Below are positions 35,256-45,499 of a DNA stretch of 64,000 nucleotides, one piece after another. This DNA comes from Hirundichthys speculiger. Taxonomy: Eukaryota; Chordata; Actinopteri; Beloniformes; Exocoetidae. Below the pieces are notes generated by a model. The model made no database searches. It saw only the letters and a list, made by a program, of their open reading frames with translations, and was not told where the DNA came from. The stretch covers positions 434,001 through 498,000 of the forward strand of contig JAGFBZ010000012.1 of the NCBI GenBank assembly GCA_018398805.1. Direction: 5' to 3'. The position numbers and the translations under genes were made by a program. Position 1 is the stretch's first letter, and each line of letters begins with the position of its first letter.

Positions 35256-35554
35256 CTGTTACCGCCTCTTTAATAGCAGATGTTTAGGCAGCTTGCTGGC
35301 CTGCAGCATTCAGGTGTGTGTTAACATGACGCCAAGAGGGAAAGACATCAGCAACGGTGTCAGCCATGGGATCTGGACAATTTGCAGCCTTTGAGTGGAG
35401 CGAGAACTTTTTCTAGAGACGGATGTGAGTCCATCCGTCTGTCGGACGAAGCTCGGCCTGAGTCATGTGACGGGACTAACCCAGGCCCAGCAGCAGATCT
35501 ACGTCAGAGTAGTCAGAAAAGTCAGAAAAGTCAGAGAAGCAATGTTTTGGGATG
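35256..35554 (+). other. Possible Tc1 relic left of the hAT composite
   Basis: CTAACCCAGGCCCAGCAG and repeated GTCAGAAAA words lie before the hAT. As the DNA on the other side of the hAT is Tc1-like (37026-37190), this part may be the upstream portion of the same Tc1 relic, but no motif proves it. Confidence 0.3.
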
Positions 35555-35642
35555 ATGTAGACCAGCCTTTCTCAACCGGGGTGTCGTCTGACTGCTTCAG
35601 GGGTGTCATCAAAAAAAATGACCTATTCTGACATTTCATATA

Positions 35643-36399
35643 CAGTGGTATCTTGGTACTTACGAACGTCTTTACATACGAAATTTTCAGGTTACGAAAT
35701 ACCTCAAAAAAATATTGCTTCTAGTTACGAAACAAATTTCAGGATAAGAAAGTCAGAAATCCAGTAGCGCTGCTACTCGCAGCTCCCAGAGTTTACTGAA
35801 CGTAAACATAGCTGTCGGCTCTGTATCTCAGTTTGAAAGCGGTGCTACCGAGCTGCTCTGCCATTGGCTATCGCTTAGCATCTTCCTGGCATCCCATTGG
35901 CTAGGAGGGCCCCTTGTCTGTATGGGCATAACCCAGCAACCAGGTAAACAAACAATTTTTACCTCCACCAAGGAGGTTATGTTTTTGTCGGCGTTTATCT
36001 GTCTGCCTGTGTTCAAGATAACTCAAAAAGTTATGGATGGATTTTGATGAAATTTTCAGGAGTTGTCAGAAATGTGAAAAGGAAGAACTGATTTAATTTT
36101 GGGTCTGATCCGGAAGAAATCCTGGATTCTGGATCAATTTCAAATTTTCGATAATTGTTGCGTTTAGTGGAGGTCTGCGCTCTCTGAGTGCTTTTCTAGT
36201 TCTAACATGTATTTCTAATAGGTTTTTATGTCATTTCATGTATTATTTATAATTTAGATTAAAAAAATATATGTTTGAATTTTGGGGGGCTTGGAACAGA
36301 TTAGGGCATTTACATGGAAAACACGTCTCTACTTAAGAAATTTTCAGGTTACGAAACTACTTCCAGAACCAATTAATTTCGTTAGTAGAGGTACCACTG
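35643..36399 (+). mobile_element. Tigger/mariner-like MITE nested in the hAT, copy 2
   Basis: CAGTGGTATCTTGG at the left and AGAGGTACCACTG at the right, with TA at 35641-35642 and 36400-36401. Longer than copy 1 because the LINE-tail-like insert (35961-36185) is more complete. Confidence 0.85.
35961..36185 (-). repeat. Dispersed retroposon-tail-like repeat inside the MITE
   Basis: The inverse of the 20.4-kb and 9.2-kb copies: ACCTCCACCAAGGAGG first, then AACTCAAAAAGTTATGG, ending near GAGGTCTGCGC. This is the most complete nested copy. Confidence 0.6.
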
Positions 36400-36646
36400 T
36401 ATAAATATATGAATGTATACATAAATACATACTTTTTGCCTATGAATGAATAAATAAATAAGATACATAATTGGACATGAAATGAATAATAAAAATATGT
36501 CTCACATGCCCATTTCCCAATGTTAACAACGTCAGTACGGGGTCAGCGGAAGGTCAAAGTGACTGCCCAGTTAGCTTACGTCGTAATATCATTTAACCGC
36601 TGGAATTTTATTTCACAGATAGCAAAGAGAACTTTTTAGCAGCATC

Positions 36647-36838
36647 ATGGATGGTTTTCTAAAAAGAAAAGCCCCACAGGAATGGAACATCACAGAGGAG
36701 CCGACTTCTTCATCAAGCCTTCATCCACCAGCTCTGAATCTGCTCCAGAGGTACCAAAGCTAGCTGCTAGCAATAAGGCTAAAAAGAGGCAATACAAGGA
36801 TGATGGATGGAAGCAAGCACATCATGGATGAAAAGAAG
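36647..36838 (+). pseudogene. hAT-Charlie transposase N-terminus, frameshifted
   Basis: Starts MDGFLKRKAPQEWNITEEP; after a frame change it continues STSSESAPEVPKLA and NKAKKRQYKDDGW before a stop. A start M-D-x-F-L-x-R-K followed by a K-K-R-x-Y-x-(E/D) segment is the pattern of ZBED5-like Charlie transposases. The catalytic region is missing. The reverse complement in copy 1 (about 8590-8750) is the same relic. Confidence 0.65.
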
Positions 36839-37033
36839 CTTTCCTGCTGAGGCCTACTCTGGTGCAGTTATCCTGTTCAGGTTATTTAAACTAAATAAAC
36901 GGGACGTATGCATTTACAGTCAGAGTGATGCAGTGTGGCTTTGAATTATATTTTACTCTGGGGTGTCGTGAGATTTTATCCACTTTTGAAAGGTGTCGTG
37001 ACTGAAAAAAAGTTGAGAAAGGCTGATGTAGTC

Positions 37034-37190
37034 AACGTCCAGACCTGAACCTGACTGAGACGCTGTGGTGGGACCTCCAGAGATCCACAGACCTCCAGGA
37101 TCTGGAGCAACGTTGGACAGAAAGACGGACTCAATGTTCCAACTCCGACTCTTCAGCCTTCCACACAAATACAAACCGTCACGGCGACAC
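37034..37190 (+). pseudogene. Tc1-like transposase C-terminal relic
   Basis: Frame RPDLNLTETLWWDLQRS at 37036-37090 corresponds to the Tc1 family motif P-D-L-N-P-I-E-N-L-W that carries the catalytic Glu of the DDE triad; the Glu is kept, the surroundings are altered. It continues TDLQDLEQRWTERR. The hAT at 35563 sits directly upstream, so the relic is older than that insertion. Confidence 0.65.
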
Positions 37191-38624
37191 GATGCGACGT
37201 GGAGAGGAACCTGCTAATATTGAATAGCAAAACTGTCGTCCACGCTGCAGCTCTGTCACTTTCACAGACACGTCTGAATGAAGCGTGGTGAAGATTTATG
37301 GAAAAGGGGAACGGCTGGATGCCATCTCTTCCACAGCCTGATGGGTTTAACAGATTCATATCTGATATGTATCTGGGTCTATGTGTGGATCATCGGCTCT
37401 GTTTGACAGTTATATTGAGAGTTTGGAGTGTAATTATGATTAAATCCATCCCGCCATCCTCACTGTTTCCCCTGTCGGCCGAGAAGGAAGAAGGTTACAG
37501 GCCGTTATCTGAATGAATGTTATCTGAAGAGCTGGCGTCCTCAGGCGTGTAGCAGTTCGGTTTGTTGATTGGCGCCTCTGCGCATTCATCCCGCTGCTGA
37601 ACCCGTGTCCGGAGGAGCAGCTGACATCGCATCTCCCGATGTAATCAGATGTTTTTCATAATCTCGAGACCATGTTTCTAAACTCTGCATCAGATAAAAC
37701 CAGAGTAATCACGTCCCGTGTCCCTGAGCTGCAGTTAACGTCGAGGAGGATGAGGAGAGCGATCTGTCCAGTTCCTTTCCAGGGACAGTCGCTACTTTCC
37801 TCCCACTCCACGTAGCAGGAAGACTAAACATGACAAAAGGTGAACCTTAAATTCCAGTCCATTCAGGCAACACCCGGTGATTTAGTGCGGCGTGAACGCA
37901 GAGCAGGCCAGATAGAGCCTCTTTCATGACTCCGTCCATGTCACCATTCCAAGTTCAAAGGAAAACGTCTCTGATAAATGTCTCTGGATTAAAGGTACAC
38001 AACACTGCTGGAAGAGCAAAGAGGAGAACTCAGAGGGACTGATTAAACTGTCTCATAAATTCGGCACAAATGGCCTCCAGGTTAGGTTCAGATGAACAAG
38101 ACAACCCTCTGTGGAGAGGAGAGGAGGAAAAAAAGAGCCAGCGAGGTTTGCAGTCCTTGAAACCCACACGTGGAACAGGTTTGGATCTAATTTAACCGTT
38201 TTTATTTGACTCTGATAAAGCTGTCAGTTTGAGCCGAGATTTGTGGCGCCTCAAACGGCGTTTTAAGAACAATTACAGAGGCGATATAAAGGATGTGAGA
38301 CCTGTTTTCTCTGCGTTCATCTGCAATAAAATGTGCATTGATCTCCATCTGAGTCACAATGATATCTGCTTTAGCTGAGAACACACAGTTGGACAGAATA
38401 CAACGTAAAACACTCACGTGGCTGGAGGAAAAGCAGATTTAAAACCATCGACTACTTAGTTCAGTGACGGCTGATTGTAGTTGGTATTTTGCACAACTGG
38501 AGCTCAGCTAATGAAGGTGTGTAGGTGTGGAGATACTTGAACTGATAAAAGACTCAAACATTTGAAGTTTGCTGTTCATAAGAAGCATCTGCTGATGCTA
38601 AAAGGAGATCTCTGATGACATACA
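37191..38624. other. Repeat-poor block, no gene seen
   Basis: No transposon signature. 38190-38400 (TTTTTATTTGACTCTGAT, GCGATATAAAGGATG) and 37280-37520 read like constrained non-coding DNA. No convincing exon. Confidence 0.35.
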
Positions 38625-38841
38625 ATTAGTGTTGGGCACTGAAAAGCTATTCCAAGTAGGAATCGGCTCCTAACGTCCGGTTCTGGAATCGTTTAGAAGA
38701 TTTTTGAATTTCGATTCCTTTTTTTTGGTTCCTAATTGTCCGCGCTAATTTTTTTTTGTTTTGTTTTGTTTTACTACACTAGTTTGTTGCTGTTACTCCG
38801 CCGCGTACTCAACTCCGCGCTAGTGGCAACGTCACGTCCGT

Positions 38842-39045
38842 CACCGACGGGACTTCACTCGCCACAACACGGATCCCAAGAGACGCCGCTCTCGAGTTTG
38901 GCTGTATTTCAGTCCGGGAAATGACGGATACCTGGCGCAGTGCAACATCTGCGGGAAGCGTGTTACTGCCAAAGGAGGGAGCACGACTAATATGGCAAAA
39001 CACCTTCACCTACATCAGAAAAATAAACGAGTGTACTGTATTTAA
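38842..39045 (+). pseudogene. BED zinc-finger fragment of a hAT transposase
   Basis: Open frame without ATG. It reads DFTRHNTDPKRRRSRVW, LYFSPGNDGYLAQCNICGK, RVTAKGGSTTNMAKHLHLHQ and ends at a stop at 39043. All zinc ligands are visible: C-x2-C (CNIC) and H-x4-H (in KHLHLHQ). Among the window's BED relics this finger is the most intact. BED fingers bind DNA, commonly transposon ends. No catalytic core follows. Confidence 0.78.
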
Positions 39046-39122
39046 TTCACTGCATTGCTCCCGTCGCTTCTTCCACTTCAACAGAGTCCGTCTTCATCCA
39101 GAAACTCTTGCCTTCTCATATA

Positions 39123-39425
39123 CAGTGGTTCCTCTACTTACGAACATTTCTACATATGAAATTTTAAGGTATGAAATGCATCAACGGGAAAATATTGCCT
39201 CTAGTTACGAAAGAAATTTCAGGATACGAACGGTAAAAATACAGTAGCGCTGCTACTCGCAGCTCCCAGAGTTTACTGAACGTAAAAATACTTGTAGCTG
39301 CTCTGCCATTGGATATCGGCTAGCATCTTCCTGGCATCCCATTGGCTAGGAGGGCCCCTTGTCTGTATGAGCGTAACCCAGCAACCCAGGTAAATGTTTT
39401 TGTCGGCGTTTATCTGTCTGTTTCT
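39123..39425 (+). mobile_element. Tigger/mariner-like MITE, copy 3, truncated
   Basis: Starts CAGTGGTTCCTCTAC after TA and follows the copy at 35643 through CAGTAGCGCTGCTACTCG and TAGGAGGGCCCCTTG, then jumps into the LINE-tail-like insert (TTTTTGTCGGCGTTTATC) and stops. The right half is gone. It lies inside a different hAT from the other two copies. Confidence 0.8.
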
Positions 39426-39480
39426 GAAAGAGCAGATATGATCATCTTCCTAAACAAAATCTGTTGATTTCATTTTTTGT

Positions 39481-40059
39481 TGGGCAAAATGTATTTTGGA
39501 GGCCAACTGCCAACTGTATGTTGTTTAACATTTAGGCTGTAAATGAATTCTGTGTGTGCATATGTGCATGCAAGCATGTGGAAGAATAAAAATGGCTTGT
39601 CGCCTGTGTAAATGTGTCATTTTTTTAATGAAAAAATTCTACTGATAGATAGGTAGGTTTCCTGTCTGAGGCTTTAACATGGATGTTAACAGATTATTCT
39701 GCGTTCACATTCCAATGTACTGCACATGGCGTTCTGTTCGCTAGCCAAACCGGAAACCGGAAGTAGCGGCCAGAAACCGGAATTTTGCGACGCTACTTCA
39801 CAATTAAAATAATACAATATTTACTAACAATGCTTTTATACAATTACAGAGCAATGTTGACCCATTTTAATATTGATTAGACATGAACTTATTAATAAAG
39901 AAGAAAAAATAATGCCTTAAAGGCGACACAAGAACCCAGGAGCATTAGCTGGAAGCTCACTGGAACTGAAAACACATTTTTGTTCATGAGTCCACCATAC
40001 AGGCATCACTGAACTGAGGAAGCTGCTGCTCTTCAAAAAAAAAAAAGAGAAGACACAAA
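39481..40059. other. No gene seen
   Basis: May include 3' UTR of the hAT relic. GC-rich words CCGGAAACCGGAAGTAG and CAGAAACCGGAAT (39750-39782) hold several ETS-type GGAA cores in a short space. Confidence 0.35.
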
Positions 40060-40330
40060 AGTTGAAACAGTTTGGGAAGACGACTCAACACTATGGATGG
40101 AGCGAAAAATATCACCCCTGTGGTGAAGCATGGTGGAGAACGCATCATGATTTGGGCCCTCATTCTCTGCTTCAAGGACCAAATCCTCCATGGTGATGTC
40201 AGGATGTCTGTTCATCTGATGGGTGACGCAGCAGGACAATCAGACTAAAGATGGAGGCAAATCCACCAGAGATCGACCTCGGTCCAGCTTCTGGAGTGGT
40301 CCAGTGGTCCAGGGTAAGATCCTGGGATCA
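40060..40330 (+). pseudogene. Possible Tc1-like transposase relic
   Basis: VVKHGGERIMIWA, encoded near 40120-40158, resembles the V-K-H-G-G-G-S-(I/V)-M-(V/L)-W-G-C segment of Tc1 transposases. Flanking text in other frames does not continue the match clearly. Confidence 0.4.
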
Positions 40331-41799
40331 AGGAGGGAGATGCTGCAGAGCAAGTTCAACAAACAGCTTTTCGCTCCCTGACTTCTTCCTTCATGGCTTT
40401 GAATGTTTGACGGGGATGTGGAAAAGAAAAGACACACAAAAGATGAGAATACCATCTTAAGGACAGTGTGTGAGTCTGTAACTTTCAATCAGATGACCAT
40501 CAGAACACGTTTTATCCCAAATTAATGCAGAAAAGCAGTTAATCCCCGGGGCTCCACGCACATTTTCCCGTCGTGTTCAACCTCTGGGACTGAAGCACGG
40601 TTCTGTCATGTTGTCTGGGTGGATAAATGTGAAGCTGTTGTCTCAGATGAGGTGAATCACATGTCGGCGTTGTGATCGCTGGTTCACCCACTGTCCCAAA
40701 AATATATCTGGAACTGCTGCTTTCACATGTGTCTGCGTGTGCAGGAGGAAAATACAGACAGTTGTTTGCGTAGACATTACCCACAAGAGCAGCGCATAAA
40801 TATCATCTTATCTCAGTCGGTCTGGTCTTTGATAGTTCCTTGTTCCTTGTTCCCTCTGAGTTTCACTTACACCGACTTCAAAGCTTGATTTTTTTTTTTT
40901 TCTTTCCCCACATTTAATCTGGAACAATCTCAACAATGACAGAGTTGTGTAACCTCAGAGAAAACAATACTGTATCCTTTATCTCTGGACACAACATCCG
41001 AACAAATGCACTTAAACTTATGTGCTTCTGCAGAGATAAAATGTGCCATGCATTCTGTGGCTGCGCCATGACTTTCTTTTTTTATATCAGCACTCTGTAA
41101 AACGACATCAAACCCTTTTTTTTTTTCCATTTGCTGCAGTTTTGTCTCATCAATATTCATGCTACGTCCTCCTTTAGCTGATTGCTTCGGCGGAGCGGTT
41201 CTTTTCTTAAGCCCGTTGGTGAGAGATGCATAGGATGATACTTGCAATCATAAAACAAGCGCTCCCCATGCAACATCACTTCATGCGCTGATTACTTTCA
41301 TTACAGGGGAGTAATTAGCACCTTAAGAGGAAGAAGTATGTTCAGAGATGTGATCCCCTGGTGATTTTAAAGAGTTAGTTAATCTCACTGGAGTTAGAAT
41401 AAATTATGACTTCCCGCTAGGGGAGAAGTTCTTATCAGAGCTGACACGTAAAAGCATATAATACAAATATTGTACGTCTACAACAATGTAAGGATTAATT
41501 ACAGACCTCCTCTGAGGTATTGAGTTCATCCTCGACTCATGATACCTGCTGTACGAGGCGTAGGGACGGTAAAACCGCTTGATGCATGCTGGTCTCCAAG
41601 ACATCAGCAGAAGATCTTTTCAGTCCTGGGAGTTTTTAGGAGGCTTTGATCAGGCTTTCAGCTCCCAAAACACCCCCAACACTCACCAGACCTCTGACGG
41701 CAGTCATGCCTTTGAAATTTAGCCTTTTAGAAAAATGATTGGAGCTCCTGTGAAAAACCATCATGGAGGTTTAAGCAGATCCAACTTTAGTTGAAACGA
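40331..41799. other. No gene seen; candidate conserved non-coding DNA
   Basis: 41240-41600 is repeat-free and rich in homeodomain-type words (GGGAGTAATTAGCACC, TAGTTAATCTCAC, GGATTAATTACAG). The other parts are ordinary unique DNA; poly-T tracts lie at 40889-40900 and 41118-41127. Confidence 0.4.
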
Positions 41800-41862
41800 A
41801 AAGAGTCGGTACAATGTAAATAAAAACAGAACACAATTGTGTGCAAATCTCATAAACCCATA
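41800..41862 (+). repeat. Fragment of a dispersed DNA-transposon-like repeat
   Basis: TGTAAATAAAAACAGAAC and TGCAAATCTCATAAACCC match the wording of a very common fish repeat, probably the same family as the relic flanking 12371-13344. Confidence 0.4.
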
Positions 41863-42130
41863 ATAGAATAGAATAGAATAGAATAGAATTCAACTTTATT
41901 GTCATTACACTGTCACAAGTACAAGGTAACGAAATGTAGTTTGCATCTATCCAGAAGTGCTATGCAGGATATAAATATTTATATACATATGTATAGACTA
42001 ACAGTATTAACATGATGGGTAGTAACTGTAGCGCTATGAATGATATGTATAAATAGTGTAAACAGTATGAGTGTGGTCAATAGTATTAACAGTGTAAAAT
42101 AACTGAGCAAAGAAAGCATCACATGTAAAA
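41863..42130 (-). repeat. LINE 3' end with (GAATA)n tail, minus strand
   Basis: A run of AATAG units (41863-41889) followed by ATTCAACTTTATTGTCATT and ACAAGGTAACGAAATG. The inverse reads as the usual end of fish L2/CR1-type 3' UTRs (TGACAATAAAGTTGAAT then a short-repeat tail). The right limit is approximate. Confidence 0.65.
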
Positions 42131-42338
42131 CACCAAAAATAAAGGTAATTTTGAATTTGACGAGAGCAAAACACATTAAGTTTTGGACAAAGGACACCCT
42201 CTTCTTCTGACTGCAGCCCATATTCAACTGAACAAGTGAAGTTTACTCAAGAGTCGGTGAGAAGACCAGTTTTCAGAGTCTGAATCTGTCCAGCCAGCCC
42301 CTTTTTTCACGTCGGTACCAAAACAACATATGAAACAT

Positions 42339-43111
42339 GTCGAAGTCGTTGCCCGGACGACGCCTGGCATGGAGGCTACTCGCTGCTGCTCCGGGACTTA
42401 TCCCTGCGATGCTCTACGCTCCTGTTTGTGCCCGGTTTGTGGTGATCTGCGGTCGGATATGTCTACATACTGTCTGCAGGGGGCGGATCGGTCCTCTTGC
42501 GGCTGGTGGAGACCTGCCGCCGCGGACATGGATGGCGTCGCTGGAGGCCGGTTCGGGAAAGCTAAGTAGTCCTGAACTGCTATCCGCGGCAACCACCACC
42601 ACTGGATCCGGGCTGCAGCGTCACGGAGCCGACACGGGAGCCCCCGACGTACCAGCTGTGGCGTGCTGCCCCCTCCAGCAGTCTACACGCCGGATGGGTC
42701 AGCTGACCTGGCAGGGGCCGTCTGGTGACCTGGTGGGGCCCAGCACCGCCGGGGGAGACGACAACGGCCTGGTCCGGTCCGCATGATGAACCGGGCTCTG
42801 GGACGGTCGGCTCCATCGCTCGCCGGACTGAAGGAGCTCTGTCTTCCCAGAGGAGACGGTCTGGTTCATCTGTGTTTCCTCCTCTGACCTGGAGATATCT
42901 CACTTGTCATCATTATGGAAATATACTGGTTCTAACGGCTGTTAACTGTTTTAACGACTGCTAACTGGAGTTAGCATTCGGACCACGGGACCGGGCATGA
43001 AAAGGAGCGCTGGACGCCGGCAGCTCCTCTAGTACACCAGACTGGTGTACTGAAACTTGAATTTCCCCCTTGGGGGATTAATAAAGTATATTTGAATTTG
43101 AATTTGAATTT
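42339..43111 (+). mobile_element. GC-rich retroposon with TTGGGGGATTAATAAAG tail, copy 1
   Basis: Its 5' part is GC-rich (TTGCCCGGACGACGCC) and it ends with a hairpin TTCCCCCTTGGGGG, then ATTAATAAAGTATA and three TTTGAA units, the manner of a non-LTR element's 3' end. A second copy on the other strand (49358-50127) shares the whole length. At 42337-42786 a 149-codon frame is open, with parts conserved in the other copy but shifted there. It may be a short, internally deleted LINE or a SINE-like parasite; the family is not recognised. Confidence 0.7.
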
Positions 43112-43904
43112 AAAATGACTACTGGAATGGAAACAAGACCTGGACAGTCAATCTGCGTCCCGCTGGTTAGTGGTTCTGTTGGTCGGCCTGAAAGGGTCCC
43201 GGACCGGTCCAACACAGCCGACGAGCTTTCGGCCGTTGGGTCAGACATCCTCTGTTTAGCAGACTTCAAACGGGGGCAAAGGTAGAAACCGTAGCTGCTG
43301 CAGGCCACTTGGCGAAGCTTCTACCCTGTTCAAAGACTGCAGGTTCAGAGCTAGTAGAGTAGATCTCTTTTGTCTTCGACCAGTTGCTTCGGTTTTGGTA
43401 GAGGAATATTGCCCCAGTCCCGTCTGATGTAGGACAGAAGCTGCTCAACTGTCCCGGCTCTTCTTCATTGTGTTTTTCACAGAGTGTCCTCAGGTTCTTC
43501 AACTGTGAAGCCGTCCTTCTGTAGTGGATGCAGCATGTGGTTTAGCGCTGTCTTGTTCTAAGATGCAAGGATTCCTCAAAGACGATGTGGTCTAAATTGG
43601 AGTGTCCGCTGCTCTAGAACCATCATCTAAAACCATCTTAAATGCTCTACAATGAAGGTTTGAGCCTTTATCCCTTAGCAAGCAAGAGGCGACAGTGGAG
43701 AGTAAAAAAAAAACTAATTAACAGAGCATAAAGCCATCCAGCACAACCAGAACCATCAGGGGTGGTGGCCGTCAAACCAGCTAAGGGTCTGAGATGAGAG
43801 AAAGATGAAAGACCACCAGACACTGAGACACTGGTCCAGGGATATCTGTCCATCAGACACAAAAGAGAACAATGTTAACTGCGATGATAACATCATGTAC
43901 ATAC
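43112..43904. other. No gene seen
   Basis: Unique-looking DNA with no supported feature. The phrase GAGATGAGAGAAAGATGAAAG and neighbouring text may be an old repeat, unproven. Confidence 0.4.
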
Positions 43905-43912
43905 AAGAGGAG

Positions 43913-44197
43913 TAGAGATGCGCGGTTGAACCGCGCATCCGCGGGCGGAGCGGATAATCCGCATATCAGGTGGATGACTCATCAAAAAATAATACTTTAA
44001 TTAAATTCGGGCGGGTTGCGGTTGAAGCACTTAAATAATAATAATAAGAAAAAATATTTTACATATTATTAAAAAGGATGGCGGGTCGGTTCGGTTTTGA
44101 AAATTGGTGAAAAAACGTTCCTGCAAATGGATAGCGGGCGGATAGAGATTTTAAGAAGCGGGTGCGGGTTAAAATATACGTCATCCGCGCATCTCTA
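43913..44197. mobile_element. 285-bp hAT MITE with exact target duplication
   Basis: Ends TAGAGATGCGCGG and CCGCGCATCTCTA are perfect inverses over 13 bp. AAGAGGAG is duplicated exactly at 43905-43912 and 44198-44205. Internal words GGATAATCCGC and GCGGGTGCGGGTT are near-terminal. It is too small to code for anything. Confidence 0.95.
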
Positions 44198-44205
44198 AAG
44201 AGGAG

Positions 44206-45499
44206 TAAAGAGAACCGAGTGGGGAAAGGGTGCATCATGGGAGGTCCCTCGGCGGTCTAGGCCTGTAGCAGCATCCAGTAAAGGGATGGTTACGGGAGCA
44301 CTGATCCCTTTACGAGACTTCATTCAGATTTTATAACATCTCCGAGGTTTAAACGCTGCAGAATGCCGTGTGATTAGCATGAAACAGCGTGGCCATGCGC
44401 CACGACCGATGAGATCTGGATGACACGTCAACGGGAAACTGGAAAGCAATCAGAGAGCATTATTGTAATTTCAAAGGTAAGCGGTAAATGGAGCGTACTG
44501 TAGATGTTCACATGTCACTTGAACCGGCCACTTATTTTCCCAGGGTTCAGGTCGTGACAGAAAAACACAGTGATCATGGGACACAATATACAATAAAGCT
44601 ACTGTTTATCTGGGCTGGCAGAACAAATATTCAGTGCAGATGTCAAAGTGGACTTAAATAAGCATGCAGTAAGCACATGTCAGCTTTGTTTACTCTAAAC
44701 AGCGGAAGGCAAGCCAGAAAAGCCTATTAGGAGAGTCAAGTTTCACTTTTAATAAACACTGCATTCAGAACTGGTGCACGCGTGCATGCGCATACAAATG
44801 TGAACAATGTACAGACATGTTAAACGATATACTTGGAAAACAAAGTCTGAACACATGTGAGGTAATATGAACCCCGTCTGAAGATATTCTGGGTGGTTGA
44901 AAGTCAAGCATGGCGTGAACGTCGAGCATGGCGTAAACGTCGAGCATGACGTGAACGTTGAGTATGGCGTGAACAGGCTTTAAGGAGTAAATAAACATAT
45001 GTGTAATGTGGAGGTGAACTGGCTGGATGACGAGTCCAGCGGGTTAATGAAGAGGAGAACGTAAAACTTTAGAAACAACAGATGCATAATTGTTGGGTTC
45101 CAAAGTTACCGTCTCTGAAAAGCCTTGAGCTCTTATTTGAAGTCAAAGTAAAGCTTTTGTCTGTTTTATTTTGTTTTTGGGTGGATCTCTTGAGTCTTAC
45201 ATGCATATTAATGATATTGGTGGTCAGTTGAAACCTTCTGGCGGTCCCAAAAACATCATCTCACCTTGTTTTAAGCAAATACAGGACACAAGTGGATCCG
45301 ACACTCAGCTGATTGTATATTTAAACAAGCTGTAGTTCATCTGTTAATTTAAAAAAAAACATAAATCTTGATACTTTTAGAAAACCCTGGTATTCTTAAG
45401 GGGTTCCTAGCTGCCTTTAAAGCATTTCATAGCACAGAATCTTTTAACTTTTCAACATTAATGACTCTGAGGAGCTTCCTCTTCTTATCTTTTAAATCT
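44206..45499. other. No gene seen; conserved-looking block and a short tandem repeat
   Basis: 44330-44540 is repeat-free, with words such as GTGTGATTAGCATGAAAC and GCATTATTGTAATTTC, and may be constrained non-coding DNA. An 18-bp tandem lies at 44903-44974. Nothing else is supported. Confidence 0.4.
44903..44974 (+). repeat. 18-bp tandem repeat, 4 units
   Basis: Four units of GTCGAGCATGGCGTGAAC with one to three changes each. In frame on the minus strand it gives a repeated V-H-A-M-L-D motif, a by-product of the 18-bp period. Confidence 0.9.

Larger units (their letters stand above)
35563..37025 (+). mobile_element. hAT (Charlie-like) transposon with nested elements, copy 2
   Basis: Inverse-orientation sister of 8442-9725. 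Ends CAGCCTTTCTCAACC and GTTGAGAAAGGCTG; flanks ATGTAGAC (35555-35562) and ATGTAGTC (37026-37033) match at 7 of 8. It includes a transposase N-terminal remnant and the Tigger-like MITE at the same internal site as in copy 1. It inserted into a Tc1 relic. Confidence 0.9.
38632..39480 (+). mobile_element. BED-finger hAT relic interrupted by a Tigger-like MITE
   Basis: The left part starts near TAGTGTTGGGCACTG, a hAT-like terminus, followed by GGAATCGG and TGGAATCG words, then a BED-finger frame (38842-39045). After the MITE fragment (39123-39425) a scrap reading ERADMIIFLNKIC then a stop (39429-39470) matches the L-x-P-E-x-A-D-M-(L/I)-I-F-L-N-K-N end of hAT transposases. So both ends of one transposase survive, with the centre lost. 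The right terminus is not found. Confidence 0.68.

Noticed and set aside
8442..37025. Segmental duplication as the cause of the two hAT+Tigger loci
   Set aside because: Similarity stops at the hAT ends on both sides, and each copy has its own target duplication.
42337..42786. 149-residue frame as a host gene
   Set aside because: It lies in a retroposon that recurs at 49358-50127, where the frame is shifted.
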